64,000 nucleotides of DNA from [Phialemoniopsis] sp. UDSM-2020 (Eukaryota > Ascomycota > Sordariomycetes > Thyridiales > Thyridiaceae), in NCBI GenBank assembly GCA_018873225.1, contig JAEILZ010000009.1, positions 487,501 through 551,500 of the forward strand. Reading direction: 5' to 3'. Every line of letters starts with the position of its first letter. Position 1 is the first letter of the stretch. The translations under genes were made by a program, and so were the position numbers. Below, piece after piece: positions 1 through 11,346 of this stretch. The notes under the pieces are model-generated. The model was given only the letters and a program-made list of their open reading frames with translations, made no database searches and was not told the origin of the DNA.

Positions 1-2043
1 TTGGCGGCATCAGCCAGGTTGCCCAGGATCTCCTCAACCTGAGACAGGTGGAGGGCCGCCTGGTGGTAGCCGAATGTGCCAGTAGCACCCTTGGGTGTAG
101 TGAGGTCGAGGCCTTCCCAGTCACCAAGACCACCATCGTTCAGGTAAGGCTTGCCGCCAGCCCTGTTGATGAGGTAGCCCATGTACTCAACCATCTCCTT
201 GTGCTTGACCTCGAGAATCCTACGGTCTCCATAGTATTGGTAGAGCTGCAGAGGAACGATGATCATTGCGTTTCCCCAGTTCGGGTCGTTGCGATAACCA
301 CCGCCCATAGGACGACCATATTCGGGGCTGATATCGGGGATCAGGCCAGGGACATCGGCTGCCTGGGAGTCGGCCATGGTCCGGATGAGATCATCGCCAT
401 AGCCTTGAAGATCGTACCCGAGGTTAAGGGGCTCAAAGACAAAGTGGTCCTGCTCGATCCAACCGAGCTTCTCACGATGGGGGCAGTCGGTAAGAACGGA
501 GTACATGTTGCCCTGTGAATAGACGAATTAGTACATGGAAACTAGGATATTCGTATGAACTGCTTACCTGGATGGAACGGTCGATGATCTTGTGAATGCC
601 GTTGAACATCTCCTTGCTGGATGAGTGCTCCAGGACAACCTCGTTAGATGAACGAATGACTGATCCAGTCATGTCATCCAGGGATGGCTCCCAGGTAGTG
701 TTAACGGCGATGAACTGGGCTCCATGATACGTCCACTTGAGAGTATAAGTCTCCTCGTCCGCGCCAGACAGGGTGTAGGCATCGTAGATCGGAGTGCCAG
801 TGGTCGACTGATCAGGTGCTCCCGCGTTGTTGACTTTCTCCGACGGCCAGAAGGTGATTCTAGTTCCCTCGCGCTGTTGTTCCGCGTTAGTAACGTCCAA
901 CAATGGAGCTCGTCACTGGCAGCAACTTACACCCTTGCCCTTCATCTTGAATGTGTACCATCCGGCATAGTTGACACCCATATCGTAGACCCACTGTGAG
1001 CCAACCTGCGTGACCTTGACAGGCTTGACAGTCTCGGTGATCTTCAGAGGGGGCGCTCTTGGGCTGACGAGCTTGCCGAGAGGGCCGGTGGTGACAACGG
1101 CCTTGTTCCAGCTGGAGCGGTCTCCAGACGTCTTGGACCAGTCGGGGATCTCCTTGCGGGCATCATACTCCTCCCCACCAAACCAGGAACCCTCGACATG
1201 GGGCCCGTCAAGCGAGCTCACCCAGGTGTCGTCAGAGAGAACACTGCCGGTCTCGCCCGACTCGCAAGTGTACTCGAGCTGCGCGATGAGCTTCATCTGC
1301 GCCGTCTCCGTCAGGGAGAACTTGGCATATCTACCACCCAGGGGCTTCTCAGCATTGTATGTGCCCTTGCCAATGGCGACTCCGAGGACGTTGTCGCCCT
1401 TGTTGAGCTGCTTGGTGACATCGTACGTCGAGTAGAGCAGGGTCTTGTTGATGGTGGAATAGCCCTGCATGAGGACCTCGTCGCTGATCAGCTCGCCATT
1501 GAGCTCGGGAGCGTGAAGACCAAGGCCAAGGAGATACAGGCGGGCCTTGGAGACGGGGCAGGAGACGTCGAACTCCTTGGCGAAGAGGGGCAGCGAGCTG
1601 GTGCCGTAGACATATTTATCGTTGGCTATCCAGGATGCCTTCCAGTCCGACTCGTCGAGAAGAGAGATCTCAAAAGACGAAGTCTCGCTCCAGTCAGAGG
1701 CTTGGCCGTCGACGTCCCAGACCTTGACCCGCCAGTGGACACTGGAACGGGAGGAGAGGTCTTTGCCGTTGTATGTGGTGAAGACGTCGCCGGACTCGAC
1801 CTTGCCGGTGTCCCACAGATCGGGCTTTGACCAGTCCGCGTCGGAGGTCGCAGCTTGGATCTGGTAGGCCTTCTGAGCATCGCCGCGCTTGTCAGAGGTC
1901 AGGCGCCATGTCAGCCTGGGCTGGTTGTTATCGACGGCGATCGGCTTGACAGCACCGTTGGCTCTCAGAGAGCCGGACTCGACAGCAATGGCGTACGCGC
2001 CGGCCAACGACGAGGCCAGCGGTAAGAGAGACTTGAACAGCAT
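1..2043 (-). CDS. Secreted alpha-L-rhamnosidase, glycoside hydrolase family 78 (3' end outside window)
   Basis: Hydrolyses terminal alpha-L-rhamnose from plant glycosides and pectin side chains, outside the cell. Exons on the minus strand are 2043..931, 873..568 and 512..1 (continuing out of the window); the introns are 57 and 55 bases and keep the frame. The start gives a signal peptide (MLFKSLLPLASSLAGAYAIA). Residues ~20-370 match the N-terminal beta-sandwich domains of GH78. At residues ~482-491 exon 3 reads DCPHREKLGW, the conserved start of the (alpha/alpha)6 barrel that carries the acidic catalytic residues, followed by a GGYRNDPNWG stretch. The C-terminal part, including most of the barrel, is missing because the window ends. 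A TATA box lies about 100 bases upstream. The family call is firm; substrate preference is not readable. Confidence 0.93.
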
Positions 2044-3684
2044 CTTGCCTGGAGATCGTCCGTTGTTACGCGGGGACAGGCCGGTCTGCTACCCTATCCG
2101 TAGCCAACGAGGAGGATGGACATCCATGGCAACACCCTACTTATAGAGACAAAGATCGACTACGGAGCACCTCGAGGACGAGCAACCCACAAACTGGGAT
2201 GCTCGGGAATCAAAACGACGAAGCTATGCCATTACCACGCTACGGCCAAGCAGACCAAGCCGCGAAATTGTATCCATTGAATGGGGGTTTGACAGAGTAG
2301 CGTGGACTCGGTGCGGATTGGGCCGAGTTGTACCTGGTTGCGGCCAAGAACAAGCACATGGAAAGGATTTTAGCTCGTGGACATGGTTGACAATGCAGCT
2401 TAGTGCTGTGGTGATAGGACCGAAAGACAGGGATCAGTCGATGTTGACAGAATAAAAAAGGGGGTCTGGGGGTTGAGAACTGCGGGGGAGATGAGCCAAG
2501 TTTGGGGTAGCCTAGCGTGGGCACAAGTTATGTTCGTTCGACCGCCACACCGTTACTTGTCGCTCCCTGCCCGGCTCGGCACGCTTCGACTTGTCCCGTC
2601 GGGACGGGGTTTCCATCCCATTGATATCTCCACCAAAGAGCCATCCACGATGATTTTACTGAAATCTCTGTTAGTCCCTCCACATGACTAACTCTCTTAT
2701 GATAGATACGGAAATGAGATAGAAAACAGCTCATGGTGTGGGCTCCATTTAGGGTGAATATATCGCGAACTCGGACAGCGCAGTTTACGACCAGCGAGTG
2801 GAGCTTTTTTTAGGTACATGAAGCTAGACAAGCATCGCCCATTCTACTCAAAGGCCGAGGAAGCCTTTTGTATTGAAAGCCACCATCGATTTCGAGCTAT
2901 TGGTCATGTCAAATCGAATTGGGGCCGAGATCCGTTTCTGGGGCGTTTGCGGAGAAAATAGGGTATCAAAGCATCTGGAAGCATGGCTAGCTGTTGTTTT
3001 CTCCCTGGGATATCTGACAGCGAGGCTTCTTAGCGGCTCTCATCCCCGCCCGTATTAAGATCCCGGGTCAAATCCAAGCCCACGGTAGCTATCCGGATCA
3101 TCGTTCTGTAATTGCCCAGTACCGAGTAGGTCATCATACCGAATCTTGCTGCGGACGTGGTATACATGATCGCAGGGAGGCGCATTAGCGCTGCTTCCAT
3201 TTCGGCCTCAAGCTGATTCTCCTTGTCACCTCTCTCGACATCGGATCAATCGGCATCACTCATGATGACCAGAGGGCTTCAACAGTGAAGCCCATATCTA
3301 CTTAGGAACCAGGGCTGACTTGATGGGCAGTATTGTCCAAACTTTGAATTAGAACAAGTACAAACATATATTGCTCGCTTGATTCGACTAATCGCGCCGA
3401 CACGTGGCCCTCCCCTCGATATACTGGTAGTCAACGGGCCCCTTTTCTGCCCGCCCCAGGTTTTCCCCTGGGACCCATCCAATGCTCTCGAACTCCGACC
3501 CGGTTCCTGGCAACCCATATATGCACAGAGAGCAAAGGCTCCAGTAACAATGAAACTCTCAAGCCAGTATTAAATCAAATGACCTTAACTCCCGGAACTC
3601 CGCCGCCCGCCCTGCAACTCCGACCCTTGGTATCAAAGTCTCCCATATAGGGGACCGCCGTCTTCGAAAAACATCCGCGGCACG
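2044..3684. other. Intergenic region: rhamnosidase promoter and CenH3 3' side
   Basis: No gene is supported. The left part is the rhamnosidase promoter, with a TATA box and GCGGGG/CTGGGG motifs at 2070-2075, 2466-2471 and 2482-2487 that fit the CreA carbon-repressor consensus. The rest shows no splice-consistent ORF or repeat. Confidence 0.6.
2141..2146 (-). promoter_or_regulatory. TATA box of the rhamnosidase gene
   Basis: The minus strand reads CTATAAG here, about 100 bases upstream of the ATG at 2043, a usual place for a fungal TATA element. Inferred from position and sequence only. Confidence 0.5.
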
Positions 3685-4253
3685 TCAAATCCAGCCTACG
3701 CCGCCCCATACACCACGTATCCGCCGTGCAAGCTGGATATCCTTTTGCATAATCGTGACTCTCTTGGCGTGTATGGCGCACAGGTTCGTATCCTCGAAAA
3801 GATGTACAAGAAAAGCTTCAGAAGCTTCTTGGAGGGCTTGGATAGCTTGAGACTGCCACCTCATGCCTTCATCCCTTGGCCGGACACTCAACGCAATTTC
3901 TCGTACCTGCACGCCTGGAGTTAGCATGCGCCTCGGGAGGAGCGAGCAGTCAGGGGTAAGACAAACCAGTCGGGCAAAGGGGAGTTTGAGAAGTAGCAGC
4001 TCGGTGCTGCTTTGATATTTGCGAATTTCTCTCAGGGCCACCGTGCCAGGCCTGTATCTGCGCGCGCGCTTCTGCGGCACCGGGTCTCCAGCTGCAAGAC
4101 AGAATAAGGGTCAGACGGCGCATTCGCAACAAGGAATCGATTCTTTGTGAACTTACGTTGGACATCACTCGGCCTCGACCTCCTCCTCCCTGGTCCTGAC
4201 TGCTTTGCCTTCGCGACCCCCTTTTTGGCGGTGCCTGATTTTCGCCCGGTCAT
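3685..4253 (-). CDS. cenH3: Centromeric histone H3 variant (CENP-A/CenH3)
   Basis: Replaces histone H3 in centromeric nucleosomes and specifies kinetochore assembly. Minus-strand exons are 4253..4157, 4091..3967 and 3906..3685 (introns 65 and 60 bases); the product is 147 residues. A short basic tail (about 45 residues) leads into [17 protein letters not shown], the alphaN/alpha1 region, then [17 protein letters not shown], and the alpha2/alpha3 part ends with [20 protein letters not shown]. The divergent tail, the hydrophobic LLLLKLPF segment and the long loop 1 ([10 protein letters not shown]) separate it from canonical H3, which has ARTKQTARKS and KLPFQRLVREIAQ. The ATG at 4253 was chosen because it directly precedes a lysine-rich tail; an in-frame ATG upstream (4316) gives a less histone-like extension. 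Confidence 0.93.
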
Positions 4254-5080
4254 GATTTTTCGAGGCGCGTAAAGTGGTTCGCGATGAGCTCCGGGTGATA
4301 GCGGATAATCCAGCAATTCGAGCGCAGTCGGTGGCTACACTGTGTGTAACAGGTGATGAATTGTATAGGATAACTAATTTTGAAAATATCGTCTCAAGAG
4401 GAAACAAAGCGCAAGAGAGCGAGGGATGGGTCTATTGTGCAGCTTTGGAAGCAACATGTCAAAGAGGAATGCGAACGCATTCGGCGAAATTGGAGAGGCT
4501 GGTGAACGCTGCTTGACGCGACTATTCGCGATTGGGCACGTCCCCACTCAGCTCTTTAATTGAAGAGGCGGGGGATTGAGACCCGTACGGGTTGCGTAGC
4601 TCGGCCGAAGAGCTGGCACTTAATTGGCTGAATCTCCTACAGAAGCCGTAGCTAACCCCCAGGTCCCTGACGAGCCGCTAGAACCGCTGTACGTGCCCTC
4701 CAACAGCAGCACTGAAGTCCTTTAGCGGGTCCCTCAGCCCTGGAGGAGCCTCCTCCATCCACCCAAAAGCGACTTCGGCTTGCCATTATCGTCCGGGATG
4801 CTGACTGATAACGGGATCATCCAAAGAGGCCACCTTTAATCATCACTTCATCGACGAGCTGTTGGATTGCCAGCGCTTTAATCACTCATACCACAAACAG
4901 AGGGCTCTCGACCCATTTTTGGCTGTTCTCATCTTCCTCCAGAAGATCTGGCTACACATTTCGCGATATTCCGCCGTCTAGGAACCCCTCGGCACTCTCG
5001 TCATCAACAAGCTATTCCCATCCATTCCGGCCCCGCGCCGAAGATTCCATCAGTACCCGACAACACCACACCCGACCAGC
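4254..5080. other. Divergent promoter region between cenH3 and derlin
   Basis: No coding sequence supported. It contains ACGCGA at 4516-4521 and TCGCGA at 4526-4531, about 265-275 bases upstream of the cenH3 start. The CT-rich stretch at roughly 4915-5080 is the likely derlin leader. Confidence 0.55.
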
Positions 5081-5907
5081 ATGGATCAAATGATGGGAGG
5101 TGGTGGCGGCGGCGGCAGGAACCCTCTGGAAGAGTGGTTCTGGGACACACCCATTTGCACGAGATGGTGGACTACGGCTACCATCTTCATCAGCGCCCTC
5201 GTCCAGTGCAAGATCATTACGCCATACCAGCTCTTCTATAGCTTCCGAGCAGTGTTCATCAAGAATCAGGTACGCGATTCGTTCAATAACACCATGGCTG
5301 CATGAGACCAAGTTCTTGCTAACACTTGCTGTCCGAACAGTACTGGCGACTATTGACCACATTCCTCTTCTTTGGACCCATTTCGATCGACGTCCTCTTC
5401 CACGTGTACTTCCTCCAGCGGTACTCTCGGCTCCTCGAGGAGTCGGCCGGCCGGTCACCGGCGCAGTTCACGTGGCTTCTCCTGTACGCCACGTGCAGCC
5501 TGATCGCCATCTCACCGCTCGTCAACATACCATGGCTCGGCCACCCGCTGGCGTCGACGCTCGTCTACATCTGGTCGCGGCGGAACCCGGACACCCGGCT
5601 TAGCTTCCTGGGCATCCTCGTGTTCACCGCGCCCTACCTTCCGTGGGTGCTGATGGGTTTTAGTTTGATCCTGCACGGCACGGTCCCTAAGGACGAGATT
5701 GTGGGCGTGGTTGTCGGACACATTTACTACTTCTTTTGCGACGTGTACCCGCCTCTGCACAACGGCTCCCGCCCGTTCGAAGCGCCGAGGTGGTGGAGGC
5801 GGATCTTTGAGGGAAGGCAGGAAGAAGAGCCGGAGGAGACAGCGGACGAGGTTGACCACGACATTGCGGCCACTCGTGCTGGAGCAGTGCAGCCAGAGGT
5901 GAGGTGA
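5081..5907 (+). CDS. der1: Derlin, Der1-like ERAD membrane protein
   Basis: Rhomboid-like pseudoprotease of the ER membrane that helps extract misfolded proteins for degradation. Exons 5081..5269 and 5341..5907 (intron 71 bases) give 251 residues. The N-terminus has a poly-glycine run (residues 6-12), then PLEEWFWDTPICTRWWTTAT, the typical derlin start with TRWW/TxxT. Several hydrophobic segments follow (around residues 24-42, 63-85, 105-125, 150-175). QYWRLLTTFLFFGP at the exon junction is the conserved derlin WR motif that follows the first membrane segment. The charged C-terminal tail is rich in E and D. No rhomboid Ser-His dyad is seen, as expected for derlins. Divergent from cenH3. Confidence 0.93.
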
Positions 5908-6462
5908 GCTGATGCCCTCTCGGCAGATGCCTAGAGAAAGAAGTGCAACTCTGCGTCCGTTCTTTTTAAATTATGAGATATTGCATGGCAGCGCGGTAAA
6001 GGGATTCAAGAACATTGGAATGGCGTTGGATGATTGATTTCTATGTGCTGCCACGTCAGCCAGAAGAACTAGCAAGGAGACACTCTTCGCGATGTCTCTA
6101 TACAGCGATGAATATCATATCATGTTCTTTTGCCTACAGTCAGCATGCCTGGCTTCCGGATCACGATACCTGACATGCTAACTACGGAACGGAATGTCAC
6201 TCGCAAAGCTTCGTCAGAAATGAACATGGGTTCCTTATGAGTCGGGACTAGTTTAGTTGCACCCAGTCGCCTACTGGGGGAAGAGGTGGTGGAAGCCCCA
6301 AGTTCCTGAGCCTGTATGAGATCAGAACACTTGGTATGACAAAATTGTTAAGAACTTTATTTTTGAAGGAAAACAACCCAGCGCTTTGATCTTGTCCAGA
6401 TACGACAGGTATATACGCTAAATCAACATTAAAAGTGTAAACGAGCCTCAAGCATATGACTC
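5908..6462. other. Convergent 3' regions of derlin and ARD
   Basis: AT-richer DNA without supported ORFs; presumably the 3' UTRs and terminators of the two converging genes. Nothing else seen. Confidence 0.55.
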
Positions 6463-7110
6463 CTAGTTGAGGAACTCCTCGACATACTGCTTCCGATGGA
6501 CGTTGGAATCCAAGTCGCCGGAACGGTTTAGGGGAGTCCACTTGGGCTCGTCCTTGAACAGCCTCATGGCCTGGATGTACTGTTGACGCCGATGTTAGTC
6601 AGACGCTCTCGTGGGTCGATCTGTCCGCGGGACGACGAAGACACTCACGTTGGACTCGTCAGTAGTGAAGCGGTGGTAGATGCCGGCCGGCAGGATGAGC
6701 AGGTCGTCCTTGTCGAGCTGGATGCGGATCCAGTCGTCGCCCTTGCTGCGGACGTCGAAATAGCCGGCGCCGTCGCGGATGTACCTGATCTCCTCATCCT
6801 CGTGCAGGTGCTCGTCGAAGAAGGACTTGACCTTGGCCTCGTAGACGTCGCCCATCTTCTCCGGCGAGACGGTGATCTCGTCGCGGTTCCGGTAGCCCCG
6901 CTCCGAGGCCAGCTTGTCCACGCCGGCGATGTCGCCGATGCGGTAGTACAGCACGCCGAGCCGCTTCAGGTCGTCGACGTCGACGGCCTTGCCCGAGTCG
7001 TGGGGCAGGCGCTGGTCGCCCTGTTTCGTTTGTTAGGCTGGTTGTGTATGCGCCGGGTGTGACTCGGCGTTAAAGCTTACCTCGCGGTTGTCATACAGGT
7101 ATGCCTTCAT
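6463..7110 (-). CDS. adi1: Acireductone dioxygenase (methionine salvage)
   Basis: Oxidises acireductone to the methionine precursor 2-keto-4-methylthiobutyrate and formate in the methionine salvage pathway. Minus-strand exons 7110..7081, 7020..6649 and 6579..6463 (introns 60 and 69 bases) give 172 residues, normal for the ARD family. The cupin metal site is intact: His81 and His83 in [11 protein letters not shown], Glu87, and His126 in GIYHRF. The first exon has only ten codons ([10 protein letters not shown]), a conserved ARD start, which fixes the ATG. Whether iron (on-pathway) or nickel (off-pathway CO release) is bound cannot be read. The next enzyme upstream in the pathway, enolase-phosphatase E1, lies at 61.4-62.7 kb. 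Confidence 0.95.
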
Positions 7111-8029
7111 CGTGAGTTGTGTGGATGAGTAAGAGAGGGTGTGAGTGAGGGGTTTTGCAACGGTGTAATGGTGCTCAAGAACACAATCTAATCTCTCGTC
7201 CTAGGTTCGTTTTATGTGAACAGCGGTTTCCTTGAGGTCAAGTTCGATGACGAAGTGGTTCTGGGTCCGGGGTTGTCAAATATAAATTTTGATGCGGTCT
7301 CTTGCTATTGCATCGAAGGCAATTGGCTGAGAGGGCCTAAACGTGCCGACTTCTAGCGCTGACACACGCACATGCAGCGATGGTGGGATGTCGTTGTGCG
7401 ATGACGATAAGCGGGGGCGCCGCCTCGTGTTAGGAGCATTAGCCTGTGTGCTACTGGTACTGGAGGGATCTACAGTAACATTGAAGAGGTTCCAGTTGTC
7501 GATTGCAACTAAGCCTTACCTGACAAGCAACTCGAAAATAGAATTGAACAGATAGAGACTTCCTTTTGCTCATCAATATACATTCATTCAAGTAATAACT
7601 GATGGTCCGAAAGTCATTGATTTCTGGTAATTTGATCACTGATCCCGGGACCGCCTGCGTTGCTAATGCCGGAGCTTGACTAACACCGGCGCAAAGATTG
7701 GCAGGGCCTCTTCGGCTTCGGTGTGTCGCGTTTACAACTGCCGTCTGTGCGGGGTATTATCCTACACGACCATCGACAAAAGATACACCAATTCCAGCTG
7801 CGACGAATAGGTCATCAAAAACGCGATTTACTGCTGCATACAACTTACTTCTTTAAATCGAATCCAGGCGACAAGGCTATCTTCGCGATCTTTCAAGCTG
7901 TGCAATTGCACTTTTGAGGTCGAGACTTGGCTGGGGCCTCGGCCCATGCTAGGAGCCGGATAATGGTGATGCGAGCGTAGAAGCTCATGAACCTCGAAGA
8001 TCCAGCGCCTTGCTCTCACTTTACACAAC
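7111..8029. other. Divergent intergenic region, ARD and SDR promoters
   Basis: Short ORFs on both strands have no recognisable product or codon-usage support. No repeat or RNA gene seen. It contains the promoters of both flanking genes. Confidence 0.5.
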
Positions 8030-9213
8030 ATGTCAACGGTGGGAGACTCGAGGAGCGTCACAGATGGCCCTCCATCAGAGGCCGGGAGCACGAGCAAGCC
8101 CAAGCTGCAGCTCCCTGCAAGCTGTGACCCACCCCTCCCTAACAGCCCTCGAAAGCAGCTTGTATGGGTTGTAAGTAAAGTATCTTCATGTCTACTCTGC
8201 TTGATGAACCATTTAACAAGTGATGTTAGGTCTTTGGAGGAACTGGCCATATGGGCCGGTCTCTGGTCAAGAGTGCACTTGCTCATGGAGACCTGGTCTC
8301 CATAGTTGGCAAAGTCTTTGAGTCGGATCCAGCAAGCATGGGCCAGACCTCGGAGCAGTGCCTCACTGCGGTTTGTGATGTCCGGTCACGAGAGTCTGTG
8401 GAAAAGGTCATTAAGAAGACGCTGGCTCATTTTGGCCGGATTGATGTCATCGCCAATTGCTCCGGCTACGGGGTGATCGGTGCTTGTGAGGACCAAGATG
8501 AACATGACATCCGCAACCAGTTTGAGACCAACTTCATGGGCACATTGCATATCATACAGTGCAGTCTCCCCTACTTTCGCCAGAACGGAGCTGGCCGCTA
8601 CTTGATATTCAGCTCAACGTCTGGGGCACTTGGCGTGCCGGGTTTGGGACCTTATTGTGCAACAAAGTATGCCACTGAGGGTCTGATCGAGTCGATGCTC
8701 TACGAAATCGACTCGTTCAACGTCAAAGCGACACTGGTTGAGCCGGGCTTCGTCCGCAGGGATGAGCCCGACTCCAAGACGAATCCCCTGCCGACCTGGG
8801 GTCACTTCTGGATCAAGCCGGCGAGTGAGGCATATGGCCAGGCCACATCGCCAGCACTACATGCCAAGAGAATGGTCTCGTGGCTTGGAGACCGGCAACC
8901 GACCAGCGCTGTCAAATGTGCCGAGCTCGTGTGGCAGCTGGGTCACTGCTCTTATCCACCACTGCGACTGATTCTGGGCAGTTATGCGATTGAGAGTATA
9001 AGAGACAGGCTACGCTCCGTCACTGAAGAGCTCGAGGACTGGAAGCATCTCAACTTCCCGGTGGCCCCAGAGTCGGCTAGCGGTGATAAAGAGAAGACGG
9101 ACAAGGACGAGAAAGACGACAAGGATGACAAGATAGAAGAGGAGGAGGACGAGGATAAGGACGAGGAGATGGCTGATGCTCCGGGGCAGGCCGAGATACA
9201 AGTCGCAACATGA
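8030..9213 (+). CDS. Classical short-chain dehydrogenase/reductase with acidic tail
   Basis: NAD(P)(H)-dependent oxidoreductase of unknown substrate. Exons 8030..8170 and 8230..9213 (intron 59 bases); 374 residues. The nucleotide-binding glycine motif VFGGTGHMG starts at residue 48, preceded by a 47-residue low-complexity extension. The usual NNAG is NCSG at 123-126. The catalytic set is present: Ser ~176 in IFSSTSGALG, Tyr189 and Lys193 in YCATK. EPGFVR follows. Residues ~332-362 are almost only K, D and E, then MADAPGQAEIQVAT to the end; this tail is not part of the SDR fold. Closest in style to fungal 'retinol dehydrogenase-like' SDRs. The ATG at 8030 is the first in-frame start before the splice donor. 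Confidence 0.85.
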
Positions 9214-9964
9214 AGTTGGGGACACTTGTCATGGGAACTTGTAACAGACATTTACAGAATGGGCTTTGCTCAGAAAGAATGCATGATCTACCTTACGTGT
9301 CTATATCACATATGAATGGAGTCATGAGAGTTTCTCACAGGATTGTGAGGTCTCAGTTTTAAGAAAACTTACCTCGTATGTCAGGAAACAAGTGGATGGG
9401 GCCGTGATGACAGCGAAAAGGGAGGGTTCAACACTGGATATGTGTCTTGAATATCGACTAGCAATTGGATGCTATCCCAGCTGAAGTACGTAAATTTTCA
9501 GGGGCTCCGGCAAGTAAAAAACTTCTAATTTTACCGTTGGAGAGTTCGTCCTGACTAAAGTTTTCGGATTGCCTGTAACGCCCACTTTTAATTGTGAAGG
9601 CCGGTATTGGCGCTAGTCTTCTTCTGGTTAGATGTTGGACCGTCTGCTCCCTGCGTTATCGAGTCCTGGCCCAGTAATTTAACAGGTATTCTTTTTCGAC
9701 ACATTTTACCGTGACACGCGTCTGCCAACGAAATTATCTCCCTTCTCATTCTCTTGTCTTGAGATAAGATCGAGTCCGCCAACTTGCCATCGTGGTATGC
9801 CTTGATTGTCGCGAGTGCCGAGCGTTGAATCAACCGTTGCTATTCGGCTCGAACCCGCCTCCTATATATCGCCCGCCCCCTCCGCATTCTCGATCGCCGA
9901 CAAGATCGCATCCGCCCCCCCTTAGACCCGTCTCTCAGTCGCTCGTTCCTAGAAACCAGGCAAC
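9214..9964. other. Intergenic region with GDP-mannose transporter promoter
   Basis: No supported gene. The right end (about 9840-9964) is a pyrimidine-rich leader with a TATATA element at 9863-9868. Confidence 0.55.
9863..9868 (+). promoter_or_regulatory. TATA element upstream of the GDP-mannose transporter
   Basis: TATATA about 100 bases before the ATG at 9965, followed by a C-rich leader. Positional inference. Confidence 0.4.
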
Positions 9965-11346
9965 ATGTCGGACAAGAAGAACGATGAATATGTGGTGAAC
10001 ATGCCCAAGGGCAGCCAGGCCTATGGTGGCGAGAAGGACGCCTTCCTCGGACGGCCTGGCCAGTCGGCGCACCGTCACGGCGGCCAAGCCAGCGCTCTCG
10101 CATCCAAGATCGAACACAGCCCTGGTCTATCCATTCTCGCCTACTGTATCGCTTCTATCAGTATGACGGTGGTCAACAAATACGTTGTATCGGGAAACGA
10201 CTGGAACCTGAACTTCCTCTACCTGGCTATCCAGGTATGTCTTCATCTGTTTCCATACATCTGGCCATATCGAGCGGCGCTGATAATTGCTTTTTGACAG
10301 AACGCCGTGTGCACCCTCGCTATCATTCTGTGCAAGCAGACTGGCATCATCAAGGGTCTCTCGCCTTTTGACATTGACAAGGCTCGAAAATGTACGTATT
10401 GGCTCCTTGGCGACTGAACCTACATTGCCCCCGAGTCTTCCTTTTTCTTTTGACTGACCAACCATCTCCAGGGTTCCCCATCTCCCTTCTGCTCGTCGGC
10501 ATGATCTACACCGGCACCAAGGCCTTGCAGTTCCTCTCTGTTCCCGTCTACACCATCTTCAAGAACCTGACCATCATTGTCATTGCCTATGGTGAGGTGC
10601 TCTGGTTCGGAAGCAGCGTCACCCCCTTGAGCCTGCTGTCTTTCGCCCTCATGGTTCTCAGTTCGGTCGTTGCCGCCTGGGCCGATATCCAGGCCGCTAT
10701 CAACAGCTCCGGCCTTGCGACTGACACCACTGCCGCCATCTCGACCCTCAACGCTGGCTACGCCTGGATGGGCATCAACGTCTTTTGCTCGGCCACCTAC
10801 CTTTTGGGTATGCGCAAGATCATCAAGAAGATGAACTTCAAGGACTGGGACAGTAAGTAGCCTACCGAGGCATATGAGTGGTTCTTGCTTGCTAACAAGT
10901 GTGTAGCCATGTTCTACAACAACTCGCTTACGATCCCCGTCCTGGTCATCTGCACTCTGCTTTTCGAGGACTGGTCGCACGCGAACTTGGTCCGAAACTT
11001 CCCCCCGGAGACCCGCAACAACCTGATGATCGGTATGGTCTACTCCGGCCTGGGCGCCATCTTGATCTCGTACTGCTCAGCCTGGTGCATTCGGGTCACG
11101 TCGTCCACTACCTATTCCATGGTTGGCGCCCTCAACAAGCTGCCCATTGCCCTCAGTGGTCTCATCTTCTTCGACGCTGCTGTGACCTTTGGCAGTGTAT
11201 CTGCCATCATCATCGGCTTTATTAGCGGTATCGTTTACAGTTGGGCCAAGGTCCGCCAGAATGAGCAGAATAAGAACAGCTTGCCTACGCAGCAGCCCGT
11301 TATGAGCGCCAGCTCGCAGAGCAACAAGGACGCCAGCAACTCATAA
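9965..11346 (+). CDS. gmt1: Golgi GDP-mannose transporter (Vrg4/GmtA)
   Basis: Imports GDP-mannose into the Golgi lumen in exchange for GMP, feeding mannosylation of glycoproteins, sphingolipids and cell-wall mannan. Exons 9965..10234, 10301..10391, 10472..10852 and 10907..11346 (introns 66, 80 and 54 bases); 393 residues. About ten membrane segments of the drug/metabolite-transporter fold start at [20 protein letters not shown]. The GALNK motif that binds the GDP-mannose nucleotide is at residues 321-325, and [13 protein letters not shown] is the other conserved family motif. The N-terminal cytosolic tail and polar C-terminus are short. All four splice junctions restore the conserved sequence. 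Confidence 0.97.

Noticed and set aside
3050..3085. GGGTCAAATCC resembling a tRNA T-arm
   Set aside because: No matching D-arm, anticodon arm or acceptor stem can be folded around it.
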